This document shows, in pieces, positions 27,472-36,895 of a DNA stretch of 64,000 bases (its first letter is position 1; each line of letters starts with the position of its first letter). The notes below the pieces were generated by a model, which saw nothing but the letters and a program-made list of their open reading frames with translations, had not been told where the DNA came from and did no database searches. Position numbers and translations under genes: made by a program. The DNA lies in NCBI RefSeq assembly GCF_002201535.1, contig NZ_NIWW01000001.1, positions 606,933 to 670,932 of the forward strand. The letters run 5' to 3'. Source of the stretch: Lacimicrobium sp. SS2-24. GTDB lineage: Bacteria > Pseudomonadota > Gammaproteobacteria > Enterobacterales > Alteromonadaceae.

Positions 27472-28089
27472 TTAAAATGCAGTCTGGATTTCATCAAACT
27501 GTATGCCCACACTGAGAAAATTATCCTGATATCGGGAGTTACGCACATTACCGAGGATCTCCTGCTCCACCATTCCGTCTTTATTCAACAGGGTAATCAC
27601 CACAGGCAGTAAATTCACTTTGCGCCCGGTATTAGACTCTTCAAACTGGAAACGACACCCTCCTGGCGATATATCCTGAACCAACCCCTCAAAAGGACGA
27701 CCTCGCTGCTGTTGTTCACCCAGCATCTGAATACTGACTGGTAAAGCACTTTTCGCCCTGAGTGGCCTGCGATGTATTTCTTTTGGAAAATCAAGAAATA
27801 AAAAACGATCGGGACGACGCATCAGATTGATAATTTCGGTTTTAAAGGCGAAACACTCGCCGAGACTGTCTTCTATCAAGAAACGACAGATGGCCACCAT
27901 GCCAGTGACCCCTTCGCGCTGTGGAAAGTTAATGTCTTCAAAACGGAGCATCAGGTAGCGACCAAAGCGATAACCCACCATTTCTTTGAAAGCGGCTGTC
28001 AAAATGATCGAAAAATTATACTTCCAGTTGGGTCCCCATCGGTACCGGACCAAACCAATCCTTGTCCTGTTCAGCAAAGGTCTGAACAA
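27472..28089 (-). CDS. PilZ domain protein with apparent 5' frameshift
   Basis: The open frame encodes a C-terminal PilZ domain starting at about residue 107 (RRPLRAKSALPVSIQ, LVQDISPGGCRF). It is preceded by a YcgR-like N domain with MVGYRFGRYLMLRFEDINFP and CFAFKTEIINL. This frame has only a weak TTG start (28089) and reads into family-unlike residues at its 5' end. The ATG at 28102, in the other frame, encodes MQKVIVQTFAEQDKDW then PVPMGTQLEV, which looks like the missing start of a YcgR-type domain. That frame stops at TAA (28018-28016). Removing one base near 28018 would join the two as QLEVYFSIILTAAF. The gene may be broken, mis-sequenced or start internally. Confidence 0.7.
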   Translation of the reverse strand: MFRPLLNRTRIGLVRYRWGPNWKYNFSIILTAAFKEMVGYRFGRYLMLRFEDINFPQREGVTGMVAICRFLIEDSLGECFAFKTEIINLMRRPDRFLFLDFPKEIHRRPLRAKSALPVSIQMLGEQQQRGRPFEGLVQDISPGGCRFQFEESNTGRKVNLLPVVITLLNKDGMVEQEILGNVRNSRYQDNFLSVGIQFDEIQTAF

Positions 28090-28215
28090 TTACTTTTTGC
28101 ATATTCAGCTGGCCTGTTAATTCCCTTACCACGATTCAGCGAAGCAGAATACGCTGTATCGCAATGCCTAAACTAAATAAAAATTCGTTTTTAAACAAGA
28201 CATCAGAATAAACAT

Positions 28216-28878
28216 TTACCAGGGCAAGGGATCGCCATTGGCATGCCAGAACTGTCCCGTGTTGGAGAGCGTCAGATCATCGATGCGCTGCATCAGCCGT
28301 TGTGCAGAAACCTGTGCTGATACATCACCGCCATAACCCACCATTTCTGTTTGCACATAGCCCGGATGCAGCAGGGCCACCGCGATTCCTCTGGGCGCTA
28401 AATCCCGAGCCAGAGATACACCGGCGGCGTTGAGGGCGGCTTTGGACATACGATAGCCGTAATAGCCTCCCGAACCATTGTCGGCCATAGAGCCCATACG
28501 GCTGGTGATCATCGCCACTTTGGAGCCCTTGTGAAGATGGGGAGAGAGCGCATGGGTGACCAGCAGCGGTCCCATTGCATTCACGCTGAATTGCTCTTTA
28601 ATACTGCCGGGATCCGGATTATCAAAACTATCTCTGCCTAGTACACCGGCGTTGTTGATCAACACATCAATCTGCACGCTGGAAAGCGGCTTCAGTGCCT
28701 GGCCCAGGCCATTTTCATCGGCCACATCAACACCTTCGATAATCCTGGCCCCACATTGCTGTAGCGCTGAGGTAGCGTTGCGGCATAAGGCATAGACCGT
28801 ATCGCCGCGCTGCACATACTCCTGGGTCAGAGCCAGACCAATACCTCTGCTCGCACCGGTGATCACTATGGTTGCCAT
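28216..28878 (-). CDS. Short-chain dehydrogenase/reductase
   Basis: A 220-aa classical SDR. The nucleotide motif is TGASRGIG (residues 7-14), followed by NNAGVLG (about 76) and catalytic Ser and YGYRMSKAAL (YxxxK, about 140-150). HPGYVQTEM forms the substrate loop. The substrate is unknown. It starts 2 bp after the kdsB stop, at the end of the comEC-msbA-lpxK-ycaR-kdsB cluster, so it is probably co-transcribed with lipid A/Kdo genes. Whether it acts in envelope metabolism is only suggested by that position. Confidence 0.88.
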   Translation of the reverse strand: MATIVITGASRGIGLALTQEYVQRGDTVYALCRNATSALQQCGARIIEGVDVADENGLGQALKPLSSVQIDVLINNAGVLGRDSFDNPDPGSIKEQFSVNAMGPLLVTHALSPHLHKGSKVAMITSRMGSMADNGSGGYYGYRMSKAALNAAGVSLARDLAPRGIAVALLHPGYVQTEMVGYGGDVSAQVSAQRLMQRIDDLTLSNTGQFWHANGDPLPW

Positions 28879-28880
28879 AC

Positions 28881-29636
28881 TTACCTCTGGACCTTGAGGA
28901 TACGTGCCAAATCCGCCGGGGTATCAATACCCGGAGGCGGTGTCTCGGCGGCAATATCCACATGTATTTTTTCTCCATGCCATAGCACCCGCAACTGCTC
29001 TAAGGATTCAATCTGTTCGAGCCCGGAGGGCGCCATGTTGACATATTGGCGAATAAATCCGGCGCGATAGGCATAAATGCCAATGTGCCGCAGATAATAA
29101 TCCCCCACCTCGTCGATGTTGTCTTCATCCAGAAAACGACTTCGATCGTAAGGCACCGTGGCACGACTGAAGTACAGTGCATAGCCAAGCTTGTCGGTGA
29201 CCACCTTCACCACATTGGGGTTAAACACCTCTTCCACATCCGTCAGGCGCACCGCCAGAGTGGCCATTTCTGCCAGCGGATGCAAATGAAGGTTTTCTGC
29301 TACCTGCTGAATATTAGCCGGTGGAATAAAGGGCTCGTCACCTTGTACATTCACCACCAGTTCATCGGCGTCAAGTTCAAGCCGGTCCACCACCTCCGCC
29401 AGACGTTCTGTACCAGATTCATGATGCGATGAGGTCATGCACACGCGCCCGCCAAAATCTTCGACGGCCTCAGCGATACGCGCGTCATCGGTTGCTACAA
29501 TCACCTGGGCCGCGCCACAGTCAGACGCCCGCTCCACCACATGCTGGATCATCGGTTTACCATGAATATCCGCCAAAGGCTTACCCGGGAAACGGGTGGA
29601 CCCATAGCGGGCTGGAATGATTACGGTGAATTTCAT
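28881..29636 (-). CDS. kdsB: 3-deoxy-manno-octulosonate cytidylyltransferase KdsB
   Basis: Makes CMP-Kdo from CTP and Kdo for lipopolysaccharide inner-core synthesis in the cytoplasm. The 251-aa length is typical. Signatures are [19 protein letters not shown] (residues 3-21), [28 protein letters not shown] and [13 protein letters not shown]. The gene lies between ycaR and the SDR with spacers of 5 bp and 2 bp. Confidence 0.96.
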   Translation of the reverse strand: MKFTVIIPARYGSTRFPGKPLADIHGKPMIQHVVERASDCGAAQVIVATDDARIAEAVEDFGGRVCMTSSHHESGTERLAEVVDRLELDADELVVNVQGDEPFIPPANIQQVAENLHLHPLAEMATLAVRLTDVEEVFNPNVVKVVTDKLGYALYFSRATVPYDRSRFLDEDNIDEVGDYYLRHIGIYAYRAGFIRQYVNMAPSGLEQIESLEQLRVLWHGEKIHVDIAAETPPPGIDTPADLARILKVQR

Positions 29637-29641
29637 TGGGC

Positions 29642-29842
29642 TTATTTACCTTTGAGCTTTTCCACTTCTTCACTGCTCATTTGTCTGGCTTCGTTTTCCA
29701 GCATCACAGGTATGTTGTCACGCACCGGATAGGCCAGACGATCGAAGCGACAAACCAGTTCGCTGGCTTGTGCATTGTAGTATAACGCCCCCTTGCACAC
29801 CGGGCAGGCAAGAATGTCGAGTAATTTTTTGTCAAAGGCCAT
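29642..29842 (-). CDS. ycaR: Trm112/YcaR family small protein
   Basis: A 66-aa protein, [20 protein letters not shown]..., with CPVC (residues 13-16) and a third Cys in [22 protein letters not shown]. This is the Trm112p-like zinc-ribbon-derived fold of E. coli YcaR. Only three cysteines are visible, so a full Zn ribbon is doubtful. The gene sits between lpxK and kdsB as in E. coli. Its start overlaps the lpxK end by 11 bp. The bacterial function is not established. Confidence 0.93.
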   Translation of the reverse strand: MAFDKKLLDILACPVCKGALYYNAQASELVCRFDRLAYPVRDNIPVMLENEARQMSSEEVEKLKGK

Positions 29843-30800
29843 GAAGCTTTTCCAGCAGTTGTTGTTTGAATTGTTCGGTTAACTTAGCACTTACCGGCAG
29901 GTACCACCATTGTGAGCCGGCAAAGCGGCGGCACTTCACCGCATCTTTTTCAGTCATCAATACCAGGTCATCGGGAATATCACCGGCCTTGAAAGCATAG
30001 TGATCAGCATACACCCGCGTCTCTTTCAGTTTAACCTGGCGGTGTTTAAGCAGATTAAAAAAGCGTTCTGGATTACCAATGCCGGCCAGCGCCATAGCGG
30101 GCTTTTTCAGCGCCGAAAGGGGCTGGGTTTTGCTCGGATATTTGAGGTTCACCAGTTGTCCAATTTCCAGTGACATCAGGTGCTCCCCCGGATTGGCAAT
30201 ACCGCCATTGACCACCACAAAATCCACCTCATCGATACGCCATGGGCCCTCTCGCAAAGGCCCCATAGGCAGCAATTTGCCATTTCCCAGACGGCGTTCA
30301 CCATCCATGACCAGAATTTCCACATCACGGTGCAGACGATAATGCTGCAATCCGTCGTCACAGAGGATCACATTGCAGTGATGGGTATTGACCAGATGGG
30401 CGGCCCCGCGCACCCGATCCGGGTCCACCACCAACGGACAGCCCAGATGCTGGCGCATCAGCACCGGCTCATCCCCCACCACACCAGGGTCACTGTCGGC
30501 TATTACGGTATAGGGGTAGGTCGGCGCCTTGCCACCATAACCACGACTGACCACCCCCGGATGATAGCCCTGCTGTTTGAGCCACTGGCACAGGCGGATC
30601 ACCAGAGGCGTTTTACCGCTGCCGCCCACAGTAATATTACCCACCACAATCACCGGCGCACCCACTTTATGGGTGGTTTTTAGCCCCAGGCGATAACATA
30701 AACGGCGCAGGGCAGAGAGCAGATAAAATATCAGAGCCAACGGGGCCAGTAACCACAGCCACAGGCTGCCCCGGTACCAGGCTTTTTCCAATGCTGTCAC
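29832..30800 (-). CDS. lpxK: Tetraacyldisaccharide 4'-kinase LpxK
   Basis: Inner-membrane-associated kinase that adds the 4'-phosphate in lipid A synthesis. The 322-aa protein has an N-terminal hydrophobic anchor ([20 protein letters not shown]). The P-loop region is [19 protein letters not shown] (about 50-68), then [28 protein letters not shown] and [14 protein letters not shown] near the C-terminus. It overlaps msbA by one base (TAATG at 30800) and ycaR by 11 bp. Confidence 0.96.
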   Translation of the reverse strand: MTALEKAWYRGSLWLWLLAPLALIFYLLSALRRLCYRLGLKTTHKVGAPVIVVGNITVGGSGKTPLVIRLCQWLKQQGYHPGVVSRGYGGKAPTYPYTVIADSDPGVVGDEPVLMRQHLGCPLVVDPDRVRGAAHLVNTHHCNVILCDDGLQHYRLHRDVEILVMDGERRLGNGKLLPMGPLREGPWRIDEVDFVVVNGGIANPGEHLMSLEIGQLVNLKYPSKTQPLSALKKPAMALAGIGNPERFFNLLKHRQVKLKETRVYADHYAFKAGDIPDDLVLMTEKDAVKCRRFAGSQWWYLPVSAKLTEQFKQQLLEKLHGL

Positions 30801-32554
30801 TAAATACTCATTCCGTCTTTGAATTGCAGTTTATGCAGTTGTGCATAGGCACCTTTTTTCTCCAGCAGACTCTTATGGTCGCCCTGTTCGACGATGCCCC
30901 CCTGGTCAATCACCAGAATTTTATCCGCATTCTCGATGGTGGATAAACGGTGCGCCACCACCAGACTGGTGCGATTTTGCTGAAGTTTATCCAGCGCGTC
31001 CTGGATCAGTCGCTCCGATTCCGTATCCAGCGCCGAGGTAGCCTCGTCAAGAATCAGCACCGGTGCATCGCGCAGTATGGCTCTGGCAATGGCAATGCGC
31101 TGGCGCTGTCCACCAGAGAGCATCAGCCCATTCTCACCGATATTGGTATCCAGTCCTTCAGGTAACTCGTCAACAAACTCCATGACATGGGCAATGCGCG
31201 CCGCTTCCAGAATGTCGTCACGACTGACACTGTCTTCAGAGCCATAGGCGATGTTATTGGCGATAGTATCGTTAAACAGCGTTACATGCTGAGAGACCAG
31301 TGCAAACTGGCGACGTAAGTCTTCCAGATTGATGTCATTAAGGGGCTGACCGTCAAGCAGAATACGTCCGTGCTCAGTCTGATAGAAACGTGTCAGCAGA
31401 CTGGAAATCGTCGACTTACCACTGCCCGAGCGCCCGACCAATGCGAGCGTCTGTCCGGCCTGAATCTCGAAACTGACATCTTTCAAGGCTTCCTGCTCTT
31501 TACCCGGATAACTGAAGGTCACCCCATCAAAGAGAATATCCCCTTTGGCGCGATCGATACGCAGCTGACCTGTATTAGGCTCTTGCTGCTGATCGAGGAT
31601 CTCAAAGATACTGCCACAGGCGGCCATACCCCGCTGAAACTCGCTGTTCACTGTAGTGAGCTGTTTCAGCGGTTTGAGCAACATGGTCATGCAAAATACC
31701 ACGGTAGTAAAAATACCCGCCGTCAGTTGCTCCAGCATATCCGGCAGGCTGGAAATATACAGCACCACCGCCAGCGCAATAGAGGCAATCACCTGAATCG
31801 ACGACTCACTGAATAACCGCGATACCACCAGTTTCATGTTCTGCTGGCGGTTATGGTTGTTACGCTGATCGAAACGTTCTTTCTCCATCGCTTGCCCACC
31901 GAACATCAGCACCACTTTATGTCCTTTGATCACCTGCTCTACGGTACTGGTCAGGCTTCCCATGGCCTGCTGAATATTGCGGCTGACAATACGAAACCGC
32001 TTACTGACCACATAGACGATGGCTGCCACGACAGGACCAATCAACATAAAGATGAGTGACAGCTGCCAGGAGTAATAAAACATCACACTGAGCAGGCCAA
32101 TCACCAGCGCGCCCTCTCGCACCAGGGTTAACAGGGCTTTACCGGCGGCGTTGGTGACCTGTTCAGTGTCATAAATAACCTTGGAAATCATTTTTCCGGA
32201 AGAGTTTTGATCATGAAACGCCACTGGCAGATGAATAAACTGATCAAAAAGCTGTCGGCGCATTTTCATTACCACCTGATTGGCAATCCAGGCCAGGGTA
32301 TAGGTGCCCATAAAGTTGAATATGCCGCGTAAAATAAAGATCGGCACAATCAGATACGCCGCCATGCGCAGATAGCCGAAGTCCCCTTTAACCAGGCTGT
32401 CATCAATCAGGGGTTTGAGCTGAGAAAAGACAAAAGCATCCACGGCGGAGTAGCCGATCATGCCAAAAATGGCGACCATAAATGCCAGTTTGTAATCTTT
32501 CTGATATCGCAGGAAACGCCGGAATACGGTCTGTGAAGGCTTATTTTTATTCAT
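30800..32554 (-). CDS. msbA: Lipid A export ABC transporter MsbA
   Basis: Half-transporter that flips lipid A-core across the inner membrane. The 584-aa protein has six TM segments in residues 25-310. The ATPase domain has Walker A ALVGRSGSGKSTISSLL (about 375-390), signature LSGGQRQRIAIARAI, Walker B VLILDEATSALD and H-loop VVAHRLSTIENAD. It lies downstream of comEC and directly upstream of lpxK (one-base overlap), the standard order in gammaproteobacteria. Confidence 0.96.
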   Translation of the reverse strand: MNKNKPSQTVFRRFLRYQKDYKLAFMVAIFGMIGYSAVDAFVFSQLKPLIDDSLVKGDFGYLRMAAYLIVPIFILRGIFNFMGTYTLAWIANQVVMKMRRQLFDQFIHLPVAFHDQNSSGKMISKVIYDTEQVTNAAGKALLTLVREGALVIGLLSVMFYYSWQLSLIFMLIGPVVAAIVYVVSKRFRIVSRNIQQAMGSLTSTVEQVIKGHKVVLMFGGQAMEKERFDQRNNHNRQQNMKLVVSRLFSESSIQVIASIALAVVLYISSLPDMLEQLTAGIFTTVVFCMTMLLKPLKQLTTVNSEFQRGMAACGSIFEILDQQQEPNTGQLRIDRAKGDILFDGVTFSYPGKEQEALKDVSFEIQAGQTLALVGRSGSGKSTISSLLTRFYQTEHGRILLDGQPLNDINLEDLRRQFALVSQHVTLFNDTIANNIAYGSEDSVSRDDILEAARIAHVMEFVDELPEGLDTNIGENGLMLSGGQRQRIAIARAILRDAPVLILDEATSALDTESERLIQDALDKLQQNRTSLVVAHRLSTIENADKILVIDQGGIVEQGDHKSLLEKKGAYAQLHKLQFKDGMSI

Positions 32555-32646
32555 CTATTCACACTATGCTTTAGCCCGGTGACGGGCAGAATGAGGCTAT
32601 TGTACCGTTGTGCCACTAATTACCCAACACTGAATACCATCAACAC

Positions 32647-34908
32647 TCAATCATGAAAATGAAAAGGTGGTCGCTGATACCAGTAAGGCGCATAGTCACG
32701 GCGATACGTTTTCACCTCTATATGATTGGCATAGATCATAAAATCAATCTGCCCTTCACGGGAGGTTTGCAGCCCCGTTGTACCCTGCTCATGATAGCGC
32801 TGCGCCACCGCCACGTCAGGAAAACGCCAGCGATTCAGATAGCCCTGGCTGAACACTACAAACTTTGGCGCTACCGCGCGAATAAACGCTGAAGAAGACG
32901 ACGTATTGCTGCCATGATGCGGGGCGATCAGAATATCAGCCTGAATCGCCTCACCGGCAGCCAGTATCCCCTCTATGTCAATGTCGATATCCCCTGGCAA
33001 TAACAGGGTATTCTCACCATCACTGATATGCAGCACACAAGAAAGGTTATTCTCAGAGTCCTGGTAGCCAGTGGGTGGCCACAGCACTTTAAGGCTGAGT
33101 CCTTGCCATTGTTCCTGCCAGGGCTGGCGACACCCTGTTTCAGCATCCACAATGGTATTAATCACGATGCCACGCTGCAAAACGCCAAGGCTGCCCGCAT
33201 GGTCATTGTCATGATGACTGATAAATACCCTGTCCAGTTGCCTGATACCCTGCCTTTTTAACAGCGGCAGGATATGGCTGTCAGCGCTGTTATAGCCCGA
33301 GGGATACGCCGGCCCCGTATCATAGAGAATTGCCCGTCCCCTTCGCTCAACAACCACCGCCAGCCCCTGACCTACGTCCAGAACTCTTACCATCCAGTAT
33401 GGTGCCTGTGAAGGCGGCAACCAGCTCAAAAGCGGCAGACAACAGATTAGACTCACCAGCCATTTCCAACGAGATAACGGTAAACACCCTATAATCAGGG
33501 CCACAACCAGCACTATCCACACAATCAACGGGATATGTCTGACAGCAAAGGAAGCTGACTGCCAGTTTGCGCACCACTGTAAGCCGGCAATGCCGAGCTC
33601 CAGCAGGGTATCAGTAAAAGAAAACACCTGGCGCGCAGCGCCCGGCCACACTACCAACAAAGCCAGGCCCAGCAAACACAGTGGCACCAGCAACAAGGTA
33701 ACCAGCGGTACCGCAAGCAGATTGACCAGTGGTGCCACCACAGACACCAGATTAAATTCCCAGGCGACCAGCGGCAGCATCATCACACTCAGTGCCAGTT
33801 GCATGCGCAGTAACACCCACATGGCACTGTGCCAGTTGAGACCGGCAGAGGCCACCGGCCAGCGCCAGAACACCAGCCAGATAATGGCAATGGCGGAAAA
33901 GCTCAGCCAGAAACTAAACGAGAACAGCGACAACGGAAACAACAGGATAAAAATCAGTAAGGTAGATAAAACAATCTGACGGGGTCGCCAGTGACGATCA
34001 CTCAGCCACAACCATGTCACCAACGCCAGCATTACCCAGGCCCGGGCGGTGGGCAGACTAAAACCCGCCAGCGCCGCATAACCGGCAGCGACGATCAGCG
34101 CACCGCCCATAGACCATTTCAACAAATTAGCGTGCTCACTGCTGCCCCTAACCACACGCGCGCTTGTCCACACCAGCACCGACAGGCTCAACCCACTGAT
34201 AATACCCAGGTGTAAACCGGATATCGCAATAAGATGGGCTACGCCGGTTTGCTGAACCAGTTGCCAGTCCTCGGCTTCCAGCGCCCCACGATACCCCAGA
34301 GTGAGCGCCTGTAACCAGGCACCGTGCTTGAGTTCCAGAGCCGCCAGATTATCCCGCAGCTGTTGACGCAGGCTGATGCTACCACCAATCAGCTCATTGG
34401 ATGTCTGCTGCACCACATATCCGGTGGCTTTAATACCATTAGCAAACAACCAGCGCTGATAGTTAAAACCGCCCAGATTAACACTGCCATGGGGTGGTTT
34501 GAGGCGTACTGCGAGTCTGAGCCGCTGGCCCTGTTTAAGCGGCCAAGATGGATTTCGGTAACTGAGTCGAATAAACACACCGGAAGGTACCGACTGATTT
34601 TCCAGAGACAACAGTCTTAAGGTAAAGCGCTGGACAGGTTCAGTGCGCGTCAGGGTGCTCACCTGCCCCTCAATCAGTACCGTTTTTTGAATCAATGTCT
34701 GGGGCAGTTGCCAAGCCTGTTGCCAATGCCCTACACTCGCCATCCAGAAAATGGCAGCAAATGCGCCCGACAGCCACCATCTTTGGTAGTAAAGGGCGAG
34801 GATAATTGTCAGAATAAGCAGTGGCGGTAAAATCCATACAGGCGGCAATGCAGACCATAATAAAACGGTCATACTCAGTGTAATGAAACTGAAACGCCAA
34901 ACATCCAT
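32647..34908 (-). CDS. comEC: DNA internalization-related competence protein ComEC/Rec2
   Basis: A 753-aa inner-membrane channel for single-stranded DNA in natural transformation. It has an N-terminal membrane and OB-like segment, a competence TM domain (about 195-480; IAISGLHLGIISGLSLSVLV is diagnostic) and a C-terminal metallo-beta-lactamase domain. That domain has DVGQGLAVVVERRGRAILYD (quoted in part), FISHHDNDHAGSLGVL and LIAPHHGSNTSSS. The MBL metal motif HHDNDH is intact, unlike in some ComEC homologues. It begins the msbA-lpxK cluster with a 92-bp gap to msbA, and is divergent from DUF2062. Confidence 0.94.
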   Translation of the reverse strand: MDVWRFSFITLSMTVLLWSALPPVWILPPLLILTIILALYYQRWWLSGAFAAIFWMASVGHWQQAWQLPQTLIQKTVLIEGQVSTLTRTEPVQRFTLRLLSLENQSVPSGVFIRLSYRNPSWPLKQGQRLRLAVRLKPPHGSVNLGGFNYQRWLFANGIKATGYVVQQTSNELIGGSISLRQQLRDNLAALELKHGAWLQALTLGYRGALEAEDWQLVQQTGVAHLIAISGLHLGIISGLSLSVLVWTSARVVRGSSEHANLLKWSMGGALIVAAGYAALAGFSLPTARAWVMLALVTWLWLSDRHWRPRQIVLSTLLIFILLFPLSLFSFSFWLSFSAIAIIWLVFWRWPVASAGLNWHSAMWVLLRMQLALSVMMLPLVAWEFNLVSVVAPLVNLLAVPLVTLLLVPLCLLGLALLVVWPGAARQVFSFTDTLLELGIAGLQWCANWQSASFAVRHIPLIVWIVLVVALIIGCLPLSRWKWLVSLICCLPLLSWLPPSQAPYWMVRVLDVGQGLAVVVERRGRAILYDTGPAYPSGYNSADSHILPLLKRQGIRQLDRVFISHHDNDHAGSLGVLQRGIVINTIVDAETGCRQPWQEQWQGLSLKVLWPPTGYQDSENNLSCVLHISDGENTLLLPGDIDIDIEGILAAGEAIQADILIAPHHGSNTSSSSAFIRAVAPKFVVFSQGYLNRWRFPDVAVAQRYHEQGTTGLQTSREGQIDFMIYANHIEVKTYRRDYAPYWYQRPPFHFHD

Positions 34909-34964
34909 ATTTGCAGCCTTATCGGTTCATTTCCCACGCGGAATGACGTGAATCAGAGAGCCTT

Positions 34965-35492
34965 ATGCCAAAGAAAATTATCGGGCGTTTTTTGCCTGAT
35001 CACCAAACAATTAAGCGACAAAAAGCCCTGGCGGTGTTTGGCACCTTGCTGCACGACCCCAATTTATGGCATTTAAATCGTCGCTCGGCGGCCGGGGCCT
35101 TTGGTATTGGGATGTTTTTCGCGTTCTGGCCAGTACCCTTTCAGATGTGGCTGGCCGCCGCGTTGGCCATCCCCCTGCGCGTCAACCTGCCGTTATCTGT
35201 GGCCACGGTATGGATCACCAATCCCTTTACCATGCCGCCGATATTTTTTGCAGCCTACAAAGTAGGAGTATGGCTTTTGGGCGGACCCGCTGAACCCTTT
35301 TATTTTGAACTGAGCTGGAGCTGGGTGGTCGACAGTCTCAACACCATAGGCCCGGCGTTTTTACTCGGCTGTGGGGTGTGTGCGGTAGTCTTTGGTGCAC
35401 TCGGGTATTTCACCATGAACCTGCTCTGGCGCTTCTCCGTCAGCAAGGCATGGAAAGCCCGGGCCGAGAAACGTCAGCAACCGAAGTCCTAG
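34965..35492 (+). CDS. DUF2062 domain-containing membrane protein
   Basis: A 175-aa inner-membrane protein. The domain is clear from WHLNRRSAAGAFGIGMFFAF, PFQMWLAAALAIPLRVNLPL and TVWITNPFTMPPIFFAAYKVG, followed by a C-terminal TM (AFLLGCGVCAVVFGALGYFTM) and a basic tail. The function of the family is unknown. Its position divergent from comEC is common in this group of bacteria. Confidence 0.85.
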   Translation: MPKKIIGRFLPDHQTIKRQKALAVFGTLLHDPNLWHLNRRSAAGAFGIGMFFAFWPVPFQMWLAAALAIPLRVNLPLSVATVWITNPFTMPPIFFAAYKVGVWLLGGPAEPFYFELSWSWVVDSLNTIGPAFLLGCGVCAVVFGALGYFTMNLLWRFSVSKAWKARAEKRQQPKS

Positions 35493-35605
35493 CAATTCAC
35501 CTCTTTATGAGATGACAATCCGTGCAATAAAACACCCTATACAACGGCGGGTCTGAAGCCATGGAGAAGGCACCGGTCAGCGAGCATACACGGGCGTCAC
35601 AAGCA

Positions 35606-35986
35606 TTATTCGCCCCGCTCTACCCGCCACGGAGGATTGAGGCGATTGTCACCAGCCCAATATAGCTTTATTTTATTACCCGACGGGTCGTGCAAAACGG
35701 CCTCTCTCCAGAGGTAACGCATATCCGTCGGGTCCTGATCAAATTTAAACCCTTTTTCCTTGAGTTCAGATACCAGTGTATCTAACCCTTCATGCTCAAA
35801 GTAAATCACACTCCCATTGACATATTGCGCTTCTTCCAGCGCCAGAGAAAACGTGGCTTCACCCTGGGGGCATTCAAACCGCGCATAGTGCGGTGTATCA
35901 ACAATCTGCAAAAAACCCATTTTTCGATAAAATGCTGTGGTCTTTTGCATATTTGAAACCGGCAGTGTGACCTGATTCATATTCAT
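35606..35986 (-). CDS. VOC (glyoxalase/bleomycin resistance) superfamily protein
   Basis: A 126-aa protein starting MNMNQVTLPVSNMQKTTAFYRKMGF. The second beta-alpha-beta-beta-beta module ends EAVLHDPSGNKIKLYWAGDN. These are typical of VOC dioxygenase/lyase-fold proteins. The conserved metal-ligand histidine positions are not obvious at the first strand (Gln), so enzymatic activity is uncertain. I chose the ATG at 35986 because GGAGG lies 8 nt upstream; an open frame continues to 36019. It is probably monocistronic. Confidence 0.82.
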   Translation of the reverse strand: MNMNQVTLPVSNMQKTTAFYRKMGFLQIVDTPHYARFECPQGEATFSLALEEAQYVNGSVIYFEHEGLDTLVSELKEKGFKFDQDPTDMRYLWREAVLHDPSGNKIKLYWAGDNRLNPPWRVERGE

Positions 35987-36077
35987 CGACTTGTCCTCCA
36001 CAATCCTGACCATTGACATTGCCCCATGAGCAGTGTGATCAAGACTTCAGTATGCTATGACTCACATCATTACACAT

Positions 36078-36203
36078 TCAGAAGCTACGCGGTTTGATTG
36101 CATCTTTTTTACCAAATAATGAACCCAAATAATTTGCCATTACCATGCCAATGTCCGCACCGAGAACAATTACCACAGCCACCACCCGGTATGCCTTGTT
36201 CAT
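36078..36203 (-). CDS. Possible 41-aa single-pass membrane peptide
   Basis: An ATG frame reading MNKAYRVVAVVIVLGADIGM, then VMANYLGSLFGKKDAIKPRSF and stop. One hydrophobic segment of about 20 residues is followed by a positively charged tail, as in many small inner-membrane proteins. AGAG lies about 8 nt before the ATG. It fills most of the otherwise empty 35987-36315 interval between the VOC and DUF6265 genes. No other coding signal is seen in the rest of that interval. The frame is short and could be chance, but its composition is protein-like. Confidence 0.4.
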   Translation of the reverse strand: MNKAYRVVAVVIVLGADIGMVMANYLGSLFGKKDAIKPRSF

Positions 36204-36315
36204 TATCGGCTCTTTTATTGCGCCCTGGTGTTATTCCGCTCTAGGGCTCTGTGAGACCAGCTAAGTCTGGGCCCAGCGCCGAGGCGCCTGAGGTTTCATC
36301 ACAAGCGCCAAAGCC

Positions 36316-36795
36316 TCACAGTGACGGACACGCCTGGCGCGTAAAATAAAAATCCACTGAGCGCTCGCTGGCGTTCCGTGTGCCCACTATCCTGGCATGC
36401 AGCTTATTGTCGCCAACAGCTTCATAGAGGATACGTTGTGGAAAGTCATGGCCGGGATTTTCGAACACCAGTTGATTGTGTGTAAAGGTCCGCAGAGTAA
36501 ATACGGTTTCCTCCTGATTCAAAGGCATTGCAACAAATGTTAGCTGGCCGGAATCCTCAGCCACGATTCGCATATACTCATAGGAAACGGTCTTCTGATT
36601 TTTCACGGTCTGGCTCATTCCAAGCATCATGCCGCCTGCGGGACGCATCCAATGCTCCCCGGAGCCAGCCTCCTGGTTATCAGCAGACCAGCATCCGGCT
36701 AACCAGGCTGGCAGCGATGGACTTGAAGCAGGTGGTTGAGACATAACACCGTATGAGGGAATTAGGATTGCTATAAAAAGGATGAAGCCACGCAT
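36316..36795 (-). CDS. DUF6265 family exported protein
   Basis: A 159-aa protein with a signal peptide (MRGFILFIAILIPSYGVMSQ) and a lipocalin-like body. Visible conserved elements are LPAWLAGCWSADNQEAGSGE, HWMRPAGGMMLGMSQTV, SYEYMRIVAEDSGQLTFVA and the strongly conserved FENPGHDFPQRILYEAVGD. The family role is not established. It lies upstream of the unknown 41-aa frame and downstream of recD on the same strand but 100 bp from it. Confidence 0.8.
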   Translation of the reverse strand: MRGFILFIAILIPSYGVMSQPPASSPSLPAWLAGCWSADNQEAGSGEHWMRPAGGMMLGMSQTVKNQKTVSYEYMRIVAEDSGQLTFVAMPLNQEETVFTLRTFTHNQLVFENPGHDFPQRILYEAVGDNKLHARIVGTRNASERSVDFYFTRQACPSL

Positions 36796-36895
36796 ATCAT
36801 CTCCTTAAAAACCGCTACGCGGAAAAGAATCCTACCCACATTCTCATGGGCAAACACAACATCAATCCTGTCACGATATGGCAGTGCCTCACGCG

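Noticed and set aside
36249-36322. CTGTGAG ... CTCACAG arms around the DUF6265 stop, as a possible structured RNA
   Set aside because: Only 7 bp of pairing over a long loop with a GC-rich inner hairpin; too little to support an RNA gene.
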